From: UBA5972 sp002430125 | Lineage (GTDB): Bacteria; Pseudomonadota; Alphaproteobacteria; Rhodobacterales; Rhodobacteraceae | Length of the DNA stretch: 34,177 nt | Assembly (NCBI GenBank): GCA_937892915.1 | Contig: CALBIC010000002.1 | Coordinates: 1 to 34,177 of the forward strand | Direction of reading: 5' to 3' | Part shown: positions 1 through 8,827 of the stretch, one piece after another | Numbering within the stretch: position 1 is the stretch's first letter | Layout: every line of letters starts with the position of its first letter | Made by a program: the position numbers and the translations under genes | Notes under the pieces: generated by a model | Database searches by the model: none | Told to the model about the DNA's origin: nothing | What the model saw: the letters and a program-made list of their open reading frames with translations, nothing else

Positions 1-12
1 TTTTAGTGTCAT
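1..12 (-). CDS. 5' end of the next leftward gene, probably hut operon (partial)
   Basis: Reading leftward after hutU, a ribosome-binding site (AGGGAG) stands six bases before an ATG at position 12, giving Met-Thr-Leu-Lys before the window ends. It lies 49 bp downstream of the hutU stop on the same strand, so it is probably co-transcribed with hutU. In hut clusters the neighbour is usually hutH, hutI or hutG. Four codons cannot identify it. Confidence 0.5.
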
Positions 13-61
13 AGTAGTCTCCCTGTTTTGGTTGTTAGGTCTGTGTAAAGTTTCCGGTATT

Positions 62-1732
62 TCAGCCAAGAATCCCCGGCAGGTTAAGTTTGTGCTCGCG
101 AGCACATTCAAGTGCAGTTTCATATCCCGCATCTGCGTGACGCCAAACACCCGATGCCGGGTCGTTCCATAAGACGCGTTCAAGTCTTTTGGCGGCAGCG
201 TCTGTGCCATCGGCCACAATCACAACACCGGCATGCTGGCTGAACCCCATGCCGACACCGCCGCCATGATGGATACTGACCCAGGTTGCGCCCGAGGCTG
301 TGTTCACCAGCGCGTTCAACAACGGCCAGTCTGAAACTGCATCTGACCCATCGCGCATTGATTCTGTTTCACGGTTGGGCGAGGCGACGGAACCCGCATC
401 AAGGTGATCGCGTCCGATCACGATCGGGGCCGAAACTTCGCCGGTTCTGACCATTTCGTTGAACGCTAAACCCAAACGATGCCGGTCGCCCAAACCAACC
501 CAGCAGATCCGTGCGGGCAGGCCTTGGAACGAGATGCGTTCCCGCGCCATATCCAGCCAGTTATGCAGATGCTTGTTATCTGGCAGGATTTCCTTGACCT
601 TTTGGTCGGTCTTGTAAATGTCCTCGGGGTCGCCCGACAGCGCCACCCAACGGAACGGGCCGATGCCGCGACAGAATAGCGGGCGTATGTAAGCCGGTAC
701 AAATCCCGGAAAGGCAAAGGCGTCTGTCAGGCCTTCCTCAAGCGCCATTTGCCGGATGTTGTTGCCGTAATCCACCGTTGGCGTGCCGTCATTGTGGAAC
801 GCGACCATCGCTGCAACCTGCACTTTCATGCTGGCGCGGGCGGCTTTTTCGACTTCTTTTGGCGCGCTTTCCTGCTTTTCTTTCCACTGTGCCATAGTCC
901 AGCCTTGCGGTAGATAACCATGTACCGGATCGTGCGCCGACGTTTGATCCGTCACAATATCAGGACGAACACCGCGCCGATAAAGTTCGGGAAACACGTC
1001 GGCCGCATTGCCCAGTAAGCCCACCGATTTCGCTTCCCCGGCTTTGGTCCAGCGATCAATCATCGCCAAAGCTTCGTCCAGACTGTCGGTTTTCTCGTCG
1101 ACATATTTGGTGCGCAGGCGGAAATCGATGCTGTCAGGATTGCATTCAACTGCCAAACAACAAGCCCCGGCCATAACCGCGGCCAAAGGCTGTGCGCCGC
1201 CCATGCCGCCCAAGCCGCCAGTTAATATCCATTTGCCCTTTAAGCTGCCGCCGTAATGCTGTCGACCGGCCTCCATAAAGGTTTCGTAGGTGCCCTGAAC
1301 GATGCCTTGGCTGCCAATATAGATCCACGACCCGGCCGTCATCTGGCCATACATCGCCAGACCTTTTTTATCGAGTTCGTTGAAGTGATCCCAAGTCGCC
1401 CAATGCGGCACGAGGTTTGAGTTCGCGATCAAAACGCGCGGCGCATCAACATGCGTACGCACTACTGCAACCGGCTTGCCGGATTGCACAACAAGGGTTT
1501 CGTCCTCGTTCAGGTCTGTCAGACTTTGGACGATCAGGTCGAAATCTTTCCACGTCCGCGCCGCCCGCCCGATCCCGCCATAGACCACCAGTTCATGAGG
1601 GTTTTCGGCCACATCCGGGTGCAGGTTGTTCATCAACATCCTTAGTGGCGCCTCGGTCAGCCAGCTTTTGGCAGTCAGCGTGGTGCCTGTTGGCGGATAA
1701 ATGTCGCGGGTGTTTTTGCGCGGGTCGCTCAT
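62..1732 (-). CDS. hutU: Urocanate hydratase (urocanase)
   Basis: Cytosolic NAD-dependent enzyme that hydrates urocanate to imidazolone propionate, the second step of histidine breakdown. The 556-aa length is normal for the family. The N-terminal part shows the urocanase signature RTWKDFDLI and VVYGGIGRAARTW. The NAD-binding loop is the glycine-rich GGLGGMGGAQP (about residues 171-181), followed by AVECNPDSIDFR. The conserved C-terminal GLPARICWVGLGDRHRLG block carries the active-site cysteine region. The ATG start is followed by a short variable leader before YPPTGTTLTAKSW, as in homologues. It is divergent from the HutC-type regulator across 327 bp that hold a palindromic operator, so it is probably induced by urocanate. 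Identification is very secure. Confidence 0.97.
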   Translation of the reverse strand: MSDPRKNTRDIYPPTGTTLTAKSWLTEAPLRMLMNNLHPDVAENPHELVVYGGIGRAARTWKDFDLIVQSLTDLNEDETLVVQSGKPVAVVRTHVDAPRVLIANSNLVPHWATWDHFNELDKKGLAMYGQMTAGSWIYIGSQGIVQGTYETFMEAGRQHYGGSLKGKWILTGGLGGMGGAQPLAAVMAGACCLAVECNPDSIDFRLRTKYVDEKTDSLDEALAMIDRWTKAGEAKSVGLLGNAADVFPELYRRGVRPDIVTDQTSAHDPVHGYLPQGWTMAQWKEKQESAPKEVEKAARASMKVQVAAMVAFHNDGTPTVDYGNNIRQMALEEGLTDAFAFPGFVPAYIRPLFCRGIGPFRWVALSGDPEDIYKTDQKVKEILPDNKHLHNWLDMARERISFQGLPARICWVGLGDRHRLGLAFNEMVRTGEVSAPIVIGRDHLDAGSVASPNRETESMRDGSDAVSDWPLLNALVNTASGATWVSIHHGGGVGMGFSQHAGVVIVADGTDAAAKRLERVLWNDPASGVWRHADAGYETALECAREHKLNLPGILG

Positions 1733-1815
1733 GACTGGCTCCGGATTAAGTCGATTGAAGAGTGTGAACTCTGATGCTTGCCCAACTTGATACCTTGCTT
1801 AAAGGAATGCTTAAT

Positions 1816-1844
1816 ATTAATAAGAATGCACATAATAAAGTCAA
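1816..1844 (-). promoter_or_regulatory. Predicted sigma-70 promoter of hutU
   Basis: On the minus strand a TTGACT -35 (1844-1839) is followed after 17 bases by ATTAAT (1821-1816), with a further AT-rich palindrome TTAATATTAA at 1811-1820. The -35 overlaps the palindrome at 1841-1856, which is the classical arrangement for repression. The leader to the hutU ATG would be about 75 nt. Prediction from sequence only. Confidence 0.5.
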
Positions 1845-1856
1845 CAAATTTGTTGA
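1841..1856. promoter_or_regulatory. 16-bp perfect palindrome, probable HutC operator
   Basis: TCAACAAATTTGTTGA is identical to its own reverse complement. It overlaps the predicted hutU -35 box and lies between hutU and the divergent GntR/HutC regulator gene. GntR-family dimers bind such short palindromes. The usual HutC site described in pseudomonads (TGTATATACA-like) is different, so the link to this regulator is inferred from position. Confidence 0.6.
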
Positions 1857-2059
1857 GATGCCATGAATCAATGCAAAACAAGCGCTTGTAATGAAATATC
1901 CGCCACAATGCGCGCGGGTCTTGCTTGCCCGGACAGACGAATCACCCTTTTGGGCAGCAATCTGCGATATGAGACAGAAAATAATGTGGCTCGTCATCAG
2001 AGAAGAATTGCGATAATTCGCACAGTCAAACTCACTATATCCGACTTGGGAAACAGCCT

Positions 2060-2761
2060 TTGAACAAATCGATCCGACATTCCTGGAAAGTTGTGCGCGA
2101 CAAAATCCAGGCAAAGATTTTGGACTCGACCTATGGGCCCGGCGACAAACTGCCAAAGGACGATGATATCGCCATTGAATTGGGCTGCGCGCGGACCACT
2201 GTTCAGCGCGCAATGCGTGATTTGTCGGACAGCGGACTGGTTGAACGCCGGCGCAAAGGCGGCACGCATGTGCGCGCCGATCCGGTGACGCGGGCGACAC
2301 TGGATATCCCGATCACCCGCCGGGAAGTTGAACAAAAAGGCGGGATCTATGGCTATCAACTGGTGAAACAGCAGATGGCCGAAACGCCGCTTTCAGTTGC
2401 CGCCAATTTCGGCCTGCAATCGCCCCAATTGATGTTACGGATACAGGCGATTCATCTGGCCAATCAACGCCCCTATATATTTGAAGACCGTTGGGTTTCG
2501 ACCCTGACGGTCCCCGAGATTACCCAGGTCGATCTTGCGCAGGAAAGTGCCAACGAATGGCTGGTGCGAAACCGGCCATATTCGCGTTGTGATCTGCGGT
2601 TTTATGCGACCAAAGCCGACAGCCACTATGCGTCTATGCTGAACGCTGAACTGGGCGAGGCCCTGTTCGTTATGGAACGAACAACCTGGATCGGGGCGGA
2701 CCCAATTACGTCTGTAAAGGCTGTCACCATGCCCGGTTATCAATTGCTGACACAAATTTAG
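2060..2761 (+). CDS. hutC: HutC-type GntR transcriptional regulator with UTRA ligand domain
   Basis: 233-aa DNA-binding repressor. Residues about 8-75 form a GntR winged helix-turn-helix (YGPGDKLPKDDDIAIELGC, then TTVQRAMRDLSDSGLVERRRKGGTHV). Residues about 90-230 match the UTRA effector-binding domain, with the conserved EDRWV strand and the final GADPITSVKAVTMPGYQL. In the HutC branch the ligand is urocanate, and the divergent position beside hutU fits this. The start appears to be TTG at 2060. I see no ATG that would keep the whole DNA-binding domain, and homologues begin close to the SWxxVRxxI segment. It probably represses hutU and itself through the palindrome at 1841-1856. Calling it HutC rather than a general UTRA regulator rests partly on location. 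Confidence 0.85.
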   Translation: MNKSIRHSWKVVRDKIQAKILDSTYGPGDKLPKDDDIAIELGCARTTVQRAMRDLSDSGLVERRRKGGTHVRADPVTRATLDIPITRREVEQKGGIYGYQLVKQQMAETPLSVAANFGLQSPQLMLRIQAIHLANQRPYIFEDRWVSTLTVPEITQVDLAQESANEWLVRNRPYSRCDLRFYATKADSHYASMLNAELGEALFVMERTTWIGADPITSVKAVTMPGYQLLTQI

Positions 2762-2891
2762 CAAACGCCATGGGTTCGGTTTGCGGGGCGCGTAATGCCG
2801 TCGAAGTTAGCCACGTCCTAATCAACGCTATTGAAAGCAATTCTTGCTGAACCGTTTCTGATGGGCAATTCAGGGCCGATTAATAAATCGC

Positions 2892-3128
2892 CACGAAACA
2901 CCCAACTGCTTCGGTTATGCTATCGCCAATGTCCGGCCGTTAAGCGACGTGTCGCCTGATGGCACAAAACTGCGGTTCATTCCGCTTAAAGGCGACGTGC
3001 GGCCGATGCGAATGGGGCTGTTGATGGCCAAGGGTGCCGAGAATGTGTTGACCGTCAAAGCTTTTGTTGATCATTGTCGGGATTTGGTAGCAAAAAAGGC
3101 TGTACCGGGTATGAACCTAACATCCTAA
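2892..3128 (+). pseudogene. C-terminal remnant of a LysR-type regulator
   Basis: An open frame ending in TAA at 3126-3128 translates to about 78 residues that resemble the end of a LysR-type effector domain: FGYAIANVRPLSDVSPDG, then LRFIPLKGDVRPMRMGLL and GAENVLTVKAFVDHCRD. The frame is closed by a TGA at 2859-2861, and there is no DNA-binding domain upstream, only 130 bp after the hutC stop. This looks like the tail of a deleted gene. LysR membership is by eye only, and no start codon or ribosome-binding site supports expression. Confidence 0.5.
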
Positions 3129-3252
3129 ACGAAGCATCTGACTTTTGGCCGGGGGCAAAGCGGGACCTAAGCAATGCTTTTGCAATGATGACTTTATCCT
3201 TTCCGCGGCCCCGTTAGACCGTCGCAGGAAACCTGTTTCACTGGAGATTAAT

Positions 3253-5322
3253 GTGCGCGATCCCCGTTACGATATTCTGTTCCAACCGATGGCTATTGGG
3301 CCAGTCACCGCTAAAAACCGGTTCTTTCAGGTGCCGCATTGCAACGGAGGCGGCTATCGTGACCCCTCGGCGGCGGCGGCGATGCGTGGCATCAAGGCCG
3401 AAGGCGGTTGGGGCGTCATTTTCACCGAACAAACCGAGATGCACCACACCTCCGAGATCACGCCGTTCATCGAATTGCGCTTGTGGGAAGATCAGGACAT
3501 CCCTGCGCTGCGCAAGATGTCCGAGCGGATGAAAAGTCACGGCGGTCTGGCGGGCATTCAGCTGGCTTATTCCGGCATCAATGGCCCAAATCTTTACACC
3601 AAAGAAGTCCCCCTGGCACCGACTGCCCTGCCAATCCGCACCTTTACCAACGATCCGGTTCAGGCGCGCGCAATGGACAAGACAGATATCAAGAACCTGC
3701 GGCGCTGGTTTGTGAATGCGGCTATTCGGTCCAAGGTTGCGGGCTTTGACCTTATCTGTCTTTACGGCGCACATGGGTTCGGCATCTTTCAACATTTCCT
3801 CAGCCGCGCGACAAACCAGCGCTCGGATGAATACGGCGGCAGTCTGGAAAACCGCTCGCGCTTTGCCCGCGAGGTTATCAACGATATGCGTGATGCGGTG
3901 GGCGATACCATTGGCCTGACGCTTAGGGTCTCGTTGGATGAAACCATTGGCGAACTGGGGTTTTCCAACGCCGAGCTGCGCGATTTCGTTGAAATGAACC
4001 GCGATCTGCCGGATTTGTGGGATCTGGCGCAAGGCAGCTGGGAGGATTGCTCCGGCCCATCCCGCTTCAAAGAAGAAGCCGCGCAAGAAGCGCTGGTCAA
4101 AGGTATCCGCGATCTCAGCGACAAGCCTGTGGTCGGGGTCGGTCGCTTCACCAGCCCCGATGTGATGGCCAGAATGATCCGCCGGGGCACACTTGATTTC
4201 ATCGGTTGTGCGCGCCCGTCAATTGCCGACCCGTTCCTGCCCAAAAAGATCGAAGAGGGCCGGATCGAAGATATTCGCGAATGCATCGGCTGCAATATCT
4301 GCATCACCGGCGACATGACCCAGTCGATCAGCCGTTGCACCCAGAACCCCACGTTTATGGAGGAATGGCGCAAAGGCTGGCACCCCGAAACGATGAACGC
4401 GAAAGGCGACAGCCAAAACGTGTTGATCATAGGCTCAGGCCCGGCAGGATTGGAAGCGGCGCGGGCGTTATCCTTGCGAGGCTATGATGTGGCAATTGCC
4501 GAGGCACGCACTGAAATCGGTGGCCGTGTTACGCGCGAACGACTGTTGCCGGGGCTTTCAGCCTGGGGCCGGGTGGTGGATTATCGGCAATACCAGATAT
4601 CGCAACGTCCCAACGTTGAAACCTATTTGGACAGTGACCTGAACGCCGATCAAATTCTCGAATTTGGCTTCCAGAATATCTGCATTGCGACGGGGTCAAA
4701 ATGGCGGGCCGATGGCGTCTCGCGCCAACATGTCGTGCCAATGTCGATCAACGCGGCGATGCTTGTCTACACGCCGGATGACATCATGACCGGAAAACTA
4801 CCAACCGGCAGGGTCGTGGTCTATGACGATGATCACTATTACATGGGTGGTGTATTGGCGGAATTGCTGGCGCAAAATGGCTGTGACGTAACGCTTGTCA
4901 CCCCGTCGCCTTATGTTTCGGACTGGACCCGCAACACGCTTGAACAAGCGGCGATCCATGTTCGTTTGATCGAGGTTGGTGTGAAAATCGTGCTGAACCG
5001 GGGTGTTTCCGCCATCCTTGCAGACAGTGTTGAAACCAACTGCACCTATACTGACCGGCGGGAACAGACGCCGTGTGATGCGGTGGTCATTGTGGCCTCG
5101 CGGGTTGGCAATGACGTGGTCTATAACGCATTAATGGCACGTCGCCTGGAATGGGCAGATGCCGGTATCCTTTCCGTTAAACTGATCGGGGACGCCAACG
5201 CGTCAGGCCCGATCGCTTGGGCCACATATGCCGGGCACCGCTATGCGCGTGAACTTGATCTGCCCGACATTGGCGATGCCCTGCCCTTCCGGCGTGAAGT
5301 GACCGAGTTGGCCTTGGACTAG
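3253..5322 (+). CDS. TMADH/DMADH-like iron-sulfur flavoprotein, copy 1
   Basis: 689-aa enzyme of the trimethylamine/dimethylamine dehydrogenase and 2,4-dienoyl-CoA reductase family, which oxidatively N-demethylates amines. An N-terminal FMN TIM barrel is followed by a 4Fe-4S motif (Cys344, 347, 350 and 362) and C-terminal FAD/NAD-type folds (IIGSGPAGLEAARAL). The GTG start at 3253 has GGAG six bases upstream and puts the cysteine of QVPHC at residue 30, which in TMADH carries covalent 6-S-cysteinyl FMN. Residue 60, Tyr in TMADH, is Gln here, as I recall for dimethylamine dehydrogenase, so the substrate is probably not trimethylamine. The Tyr-x2-His catalytic pair is present (LYGAH). The gene stands alone between the LysR remnant and the efflux genes. 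An upstream TTG at 3145 would add an unrelated leader and is not preferred. Confidence 0.87.
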   Translation: MRDPRYDILFQPMAIGPVTAKNRFFQVPHCNGGGYRDPSAAAAMRGIKAEGGWGVIFTEQTEMHHTSEITPFIELRLWEDQDIPALRKMSERMKSHGGLAGIQLAYSGINGPNLYTKEVPLAPTALPIRTFTNDPVQARAMDKTDIKNLRRWFVNAAIRSKVAGFDLICLYGAHGFGIFQHFLSRATNQRSDEYGGSLENRSRFAREVINDMRDAVGDTIGLTLRVSLDETIGELGFSNAELRDFVEMNRDLPDLWDLAQGSWEDCSGPSRFKEEAAQEALVKGIRDLSDKPVVGVGRFTSPDVMARMIRRGTLDFIGCARPSIADPFLPKKIEEGRIEDIRECIGCNICITGDMTQSISRCTQNPTFMEEWRKGWHPETMNAKGDSQNVLIIGSGPAGLEAARALSLRGYDVAIAEARTEIGGRVTRERLLPGLSAWGRVVDYRQYQISQRPNVETYLDSDLNADQILEFGFQNICIATGSKWRADGVSRQHVVPMSINAAMLVYTPDDIMTGKLPTGRVVVYDDDHYYMGGVLAELLAQNGCDVTLVTPSPYVSDWTRNTLEQAAIHVRLIEVGVKIVLNRGVSAILADSVETNCTYTDRREQTPCDAVVIVASRVGNDVVYNALMARRLEWADAGILSVKLIGDANASGPIAWATYAGHRYARELDLPDIGDALPFRREVTELALD

Positions 5323-5676
5323 CGCGGGCAAGACACAGATCATCCTTGAACCATTGATCCGCAATACGTCGAACGCCGTGTGTCGCAATCAAAAAATACT
5401 GAAGCCGTGCTTGGCCTGTACCGATTGCAGCTCTAAACCTCGTGTTTTCGAATATGGTATACCTTTGGGATTAAGACCGGAGAAGTTCGTCCAAAACATA
5501 ATAATATTAACAAAGTATACTTGAGTTTTACTGGGGCAAGGGGCACCAAGATCAGGGGAGCCGTACCGCGCAAGATGCCGGTATTGCCTCGTTATTGCCA
5601 AGCTAACAGTCAGCCCGGCTAAAGAATCTGCGACTGGCCCAGGGTTGTCTAGCGACTACATTCGCCCCGGACATGA
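5323..5676. other. Intergenic region without a recognised gene
   Basis: These 354 bp lie between the convergent ends of the TMADH-like copy 1 gene and the RND pump gene. The middle (about 5490-5525) is AT-rich, unlike the surroundings, and there is a short palindrome GGTATACC at 5456-5463. Small frames on both strands showed no recognisable family. I found no clear rho-independent terminator. Confidence 0.5.
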
Positions 5677-8600
5677 TTACGCCTTTTCGGTCGCCGCCAG
5701 TTCTGTTGCGAGGCGGATTTCCTCGGCGGCGCGAGGTTTTGAAAGCCCCGCCAACAGCAGATAAGCAACTGGCGTCAGATAAAGCGTCGACACAGTCGCA
5801 AGGCCAAGGCCGCCAACGATCACCCAACCCAAAGCGCCACGCGCTTCGGCACCGGCACCGGACGACAGGATCAGAGGTACGCCGCCAACGACAGTCGACG
5901 TCATGGTCATCATCACGGGGCGCACGCGGATCGTGGATGCATCCAGAATAGCACTGGCCACATCCTGTCCGGCATCACGCAACTGATTGGCAAATTCAAC
6001 GATCAGAATGCCGTTCTTGGCCATGATCCCGATCAGCATCACCAACCCGATCTGGCTATAGACATTCAAACTAAGACCGGTGAACAACAGCGCAAACACC
6101 GCGCAGGCCAGACCGATTGGCACGGTCGCCATCACCACGACGGCGGAAACAAAGCTTTCAAACTGTGCCGACAGCACAAGAAAAACCACCAGAATGGCAA
6201 AGCCGAACGTCACGAACATGCTGGAGTTGGTCTGGTCCAAAGTCGCGGCCTCGGCCAAAGGCACAATGCGATTTTCTTCGCTTAGTGTACTAGCAGCCAG
6301 CGCGCGCACTGCAACCATCGCATCCCCAAGCGACATTTGCGGGGTCAGCGAGGCGGTGATCCCGACCGAGCGGTTCTGCCCCTCGCGGTTCAGTTCAGGG
6401 GCGACCGGACGCTCGACCAGATGAACGAAGCTGGACATCGGCACCATCTGTTTGTCACCGGTCTGCACAAAGATATTTTCCAGATCCCCCGGATCGTTGA
6501 CCGGCGTCGAGGTCGACAGCATCTGCACGTCATAGCTGGTGTCATTGATGAACACCGACCCGATAGTGCTGCCATCCAAAACCGCACGCAGGGCGGCCCC
6601 AAGCCCGGTGATATTGATCCCAAGGTCCGAGGCGCGGGCGCGGTCAATCTCGATAAAAATCTGCGGCTGGGTGGTTTCATAGGACAATCTGACCTGCCCC
6701 ATCGCCGGATTCATTTGCATCTTTTCAACCAGCGCGTCGGCCGCCTTGGCCAGTTGGTCGTAACTGTTGCCGGTGATCGCAAAACTCAGCCCACGACCAG
6801 CCCCGCGAATACGCAACGAATTGGGTTGAATGGCAAATGCCCGCACACCGATGATCTGGCGCAATTTGGCATTGATATCGCCCACGATTTCCTGTTGCGA
6901 CCGGGTGCGCTCCTGCCATTTCTCCAACGTAAAAACCATGAAAGCCCGGTTTTTCGCGCCAAACCCGGTGATCGAAAAAATGTTGGATATCTCGCCACTA
7001 TCTCGCAGCGACTGCACCATGTCTTCAATTTCCTGCATTTTGGCGATAGTATATTCCAGCGAAACACCTTGCGGTGCCGTAATGCTGAGAAACGCCAAAG
7101 CGCGATCCTCGGGTGGGGTCAGTTCCTGTTTTATGCCGCCTGCAACCAGTGCGGCGGTGGCGGCAAACAGGATTGCAACCAGCACGACGACCAACGGAAC
7201 GGCCAATGCAGCCCGCAGGGTTCTGGCGTAAAGACGGATCAGCAGATTACCAAACCATGCCAAAGGGCCGCGCGAATGCGTCACATCATTCGAGCGCAAC
7301 AAGCGACTGGCCAGCACCGGACACAGGGTCAGGGCGACCACTGATGACAGCAATACCGCGATCGCCAGCGTGAAGCCGAATTCACGAAACAACCCACCAG
7401 CCTGCCCCGGCAGAAAGGACAGGGGTACGAAAACCGCGGCCAGCGTCGCGGTTGTGGTCACGACAGCAAAGAACACCTGCTGGGTTCCCAAAACCGCGGC
7501 CGCACGCGGGCCCATGCCGTCGGCCCGTCGGCGCACGATGTTTTCCAAGACAACAATTGCGTCGTCAACCACCATGCCAGTAGCCAACACCAAAGCCAGC
7601 AGCGTCAGGATGTTGATCGAAAACCCAACCAGATAGATCGCCGCCATTGTCCCGACCAACGCCACCGGCAGGGTCAATGCCGGGATCAGTGTCGCCCGAA
7701 CATCCCGCAAGAACAGAAAGATCACCGCCACCACAATCAGCATGGCCAAACCCAGTGTTTTAACCACTTCGTCAATCGATCCTTGGATGAATGTCGCATC
7801 ATCCGACGTAACGAAGATGTCGATATCATCTGGCAAAGTGCGGTTCAGGTCCTCGATCACTTGCCGCACAGCAGCCGAGATTTCCAATGTGTTCGACGTG
7901 GCTTGGCGAATGACTCCTATGCCGATGCCAAGCCGCCCGTTCGCACTCAGGATCGTCCCCGCCGGTGCGGGGCCCAGCGTAACTGTCGCGACATCGCCGA
8001 TGGTCACATTGTCGGCAATTTTCAACGCTTCAAAAGCCTCGGCAGAGGCAACTGTCGCCGTGGTGCGCACGTTGATTGCCTGCCGCTCGCCGGCCAGATC
8101 GCCGGCAGGCGAGTCAAAGGCCATGTCCGCCAAAGCCCGGCTCATATCGGCAAGTGTCAGGCCGCGGCTGGCCATTTCAAGCTGGTCGATATCAATCCGG
8201 AAGATCGGCGCGCTGTCGCCATAGATCTGCAAATCCGCCACGCCATTGATCGAAATAAGCCGGTCCTCGACCCGATCACGCACGATCTGGGTCAGTTCTT
8301 GCGGCGAGCGGCCCGACGAAGTCACGGCGATCCGCATGATCGGATCGGCATTGGCGTCCGCCTTGACGATTTCGGGGGCCGACGCTTCGTCTGGCAGTTG
8401 GTTGACGATACGCGACACTGCCGAGCGCACATCAGTGGCGGCTACGTCAATATCAACGTTTTCCTGAAACTCGACAGTCACGCGGCTGCGAGCATAACGT
8501 GAATTTGACGAAATCGTGCGCACCCCGGACACCCGCCCGACAGCGCCTTCAATCCGCCCGGTCAGCTCCTGATCGACGGTTTCCGGCGAAGCACCGGGGA

Positions 8601-8784
8601 ATGGCGTAGTGATCGTCACCACCGGACGGTCAACATTTGGAAGCTCGCGAATTTCAGCCCCAAACAACCCGGCAATCCCTGCCATCACGATCAGTGAATT
8701 CAAGACAATCGCCAGGATTGGACGTCGCACAAACAGGGCAGTCCCCGAGGAGAAAGCCCTGTGTTTGGGGATGGGGTCGCTCAT
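5677..8784 (-). CDS. RND-family efflux pump, inner-membrane transporter subunit
   Basis: 1035-aa AcrB/MexF-type resistance-nodulation-division transporter that uses the proton gradient to export substrates across the inner membrane as part of a tripartite pump. One N-terminal membrane helix precedes a large periplasmic porter domain (PNVDRPVVTITTPFPGASPETV). The transmembrane block contains GMVVDDAIVVLENI, holding the paired aspartates of the proton relay. A second periplasmic domain and second helix bundle (IGLVMLIGIMAKNGILIVEF) complete the duplicated fold, and the length is typical. It starts 43 bp after the adaptor gene and is certainly co-transcribed with it. No outer-membrane TolC gene is in the window. 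The substrate is unknown, with multidrug or amphiphile export usual for the family. Confidence 0.93.
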   Translation of the reverse strand: MSDPIPKHRAFSSGTALFVRRPILAIVLNSLIVMAGIAGLFGAEIRELPNVDRPVVTITTPFPGASPETVDQELTGRIEGAVGRVSGVRTISSNSRYARSRVTVEFQENVDIDVAATDVRSAVSRIVNQLPDEASAPEIVKADANADPIMRIAVTSSGRSPQELTQIVRDRVEDRLISINGVADLQIYGDSAPIFRIDIDQLEMASRGLTLADMSRALADMAFDSPAGDLAGERQAINVRTTATVASAEAFEALKIADNVTIGDVATVTLGPAPAGTILSANGRLGIGIGVIRQATSNTLEISAAVRQVIEDLNRTLPDDIDIFVTSDDATFIQGSIDEVVKTLGLAMLIVVAVIFLFLRDVRATLIPALTLPVALVGTMAAIYLVGFSINILTLLALVLATGMVVDDAIVVLENIVRRRADGMGPRAAAVLGTQQVFFAVVTTTATLAAVFVPLSFLPGQAGGLFREFGFTLAIAVLLSSVVALTLCPVLASRLLRSNDVTHSRGPLAWFGNLLIRLYARTLRAALAVPLVVVLVAILFAATAALVAGGIKQELTPPEDRALAFLSITAPQGVSLEYTIAKMQEIEDMVQSLRDSGEISNIFSITGFGAKNRAFMVFTLEKWQERTRSQQEIVGDINAKLRQIIGVRAFAIQPNSLRIRGAGRGLSFAITGNSYDQLAKAADALVEKMQMNPAMGQVRLSYETTQPQIFIEIDRARASDLGINITGLGAALRAVLDGSTIGSVFINDTSYDVQMLSTSTPVNDPGDLENIFVQTGDKQMVPMSSFVHLVERPVAPELNREGQNRSVGITASLTPQMSLGDAMVAVRALAASTLSEENRIVPLAEAATLDQTNSSMFVTFGFAILVVFLVLSAQFESFVSAVVVMATVPIGLACAVFALLFTGLSLNVYSQIGLVMLIGIMAKNGILIVEFANQLRDAGQDVASAILDASTIRVRPVMMTMTSTVVGGVPLILSSGAGAEARGALGWVIVGGLGLATVSTLYLTPVAYLLLAGLSKPRAAEEIRLATELAATEKA

Positions 8785-8827
8785 TGCTGGTTTTCCATTA
8801 CAGGCACGCGCATTGTTTCAACCCCAA

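Noticed and set aside
1863..2063. 66-codon open frame on the plus strand ending at the hutC start
   Set aside because: No Shine-Dalgarno, no recognisable sequence, and it lies in the regulatory region. Its overlap with the TTG start is probably chance.
6337..7344. 335-codon plus-strand frame opposite the RND pump gene
   Set aside because: Antisense to a strong, complete RND reading frame. Composition rich in Arg, Gln and His is typical of antisense shadows in GC-rich genes.
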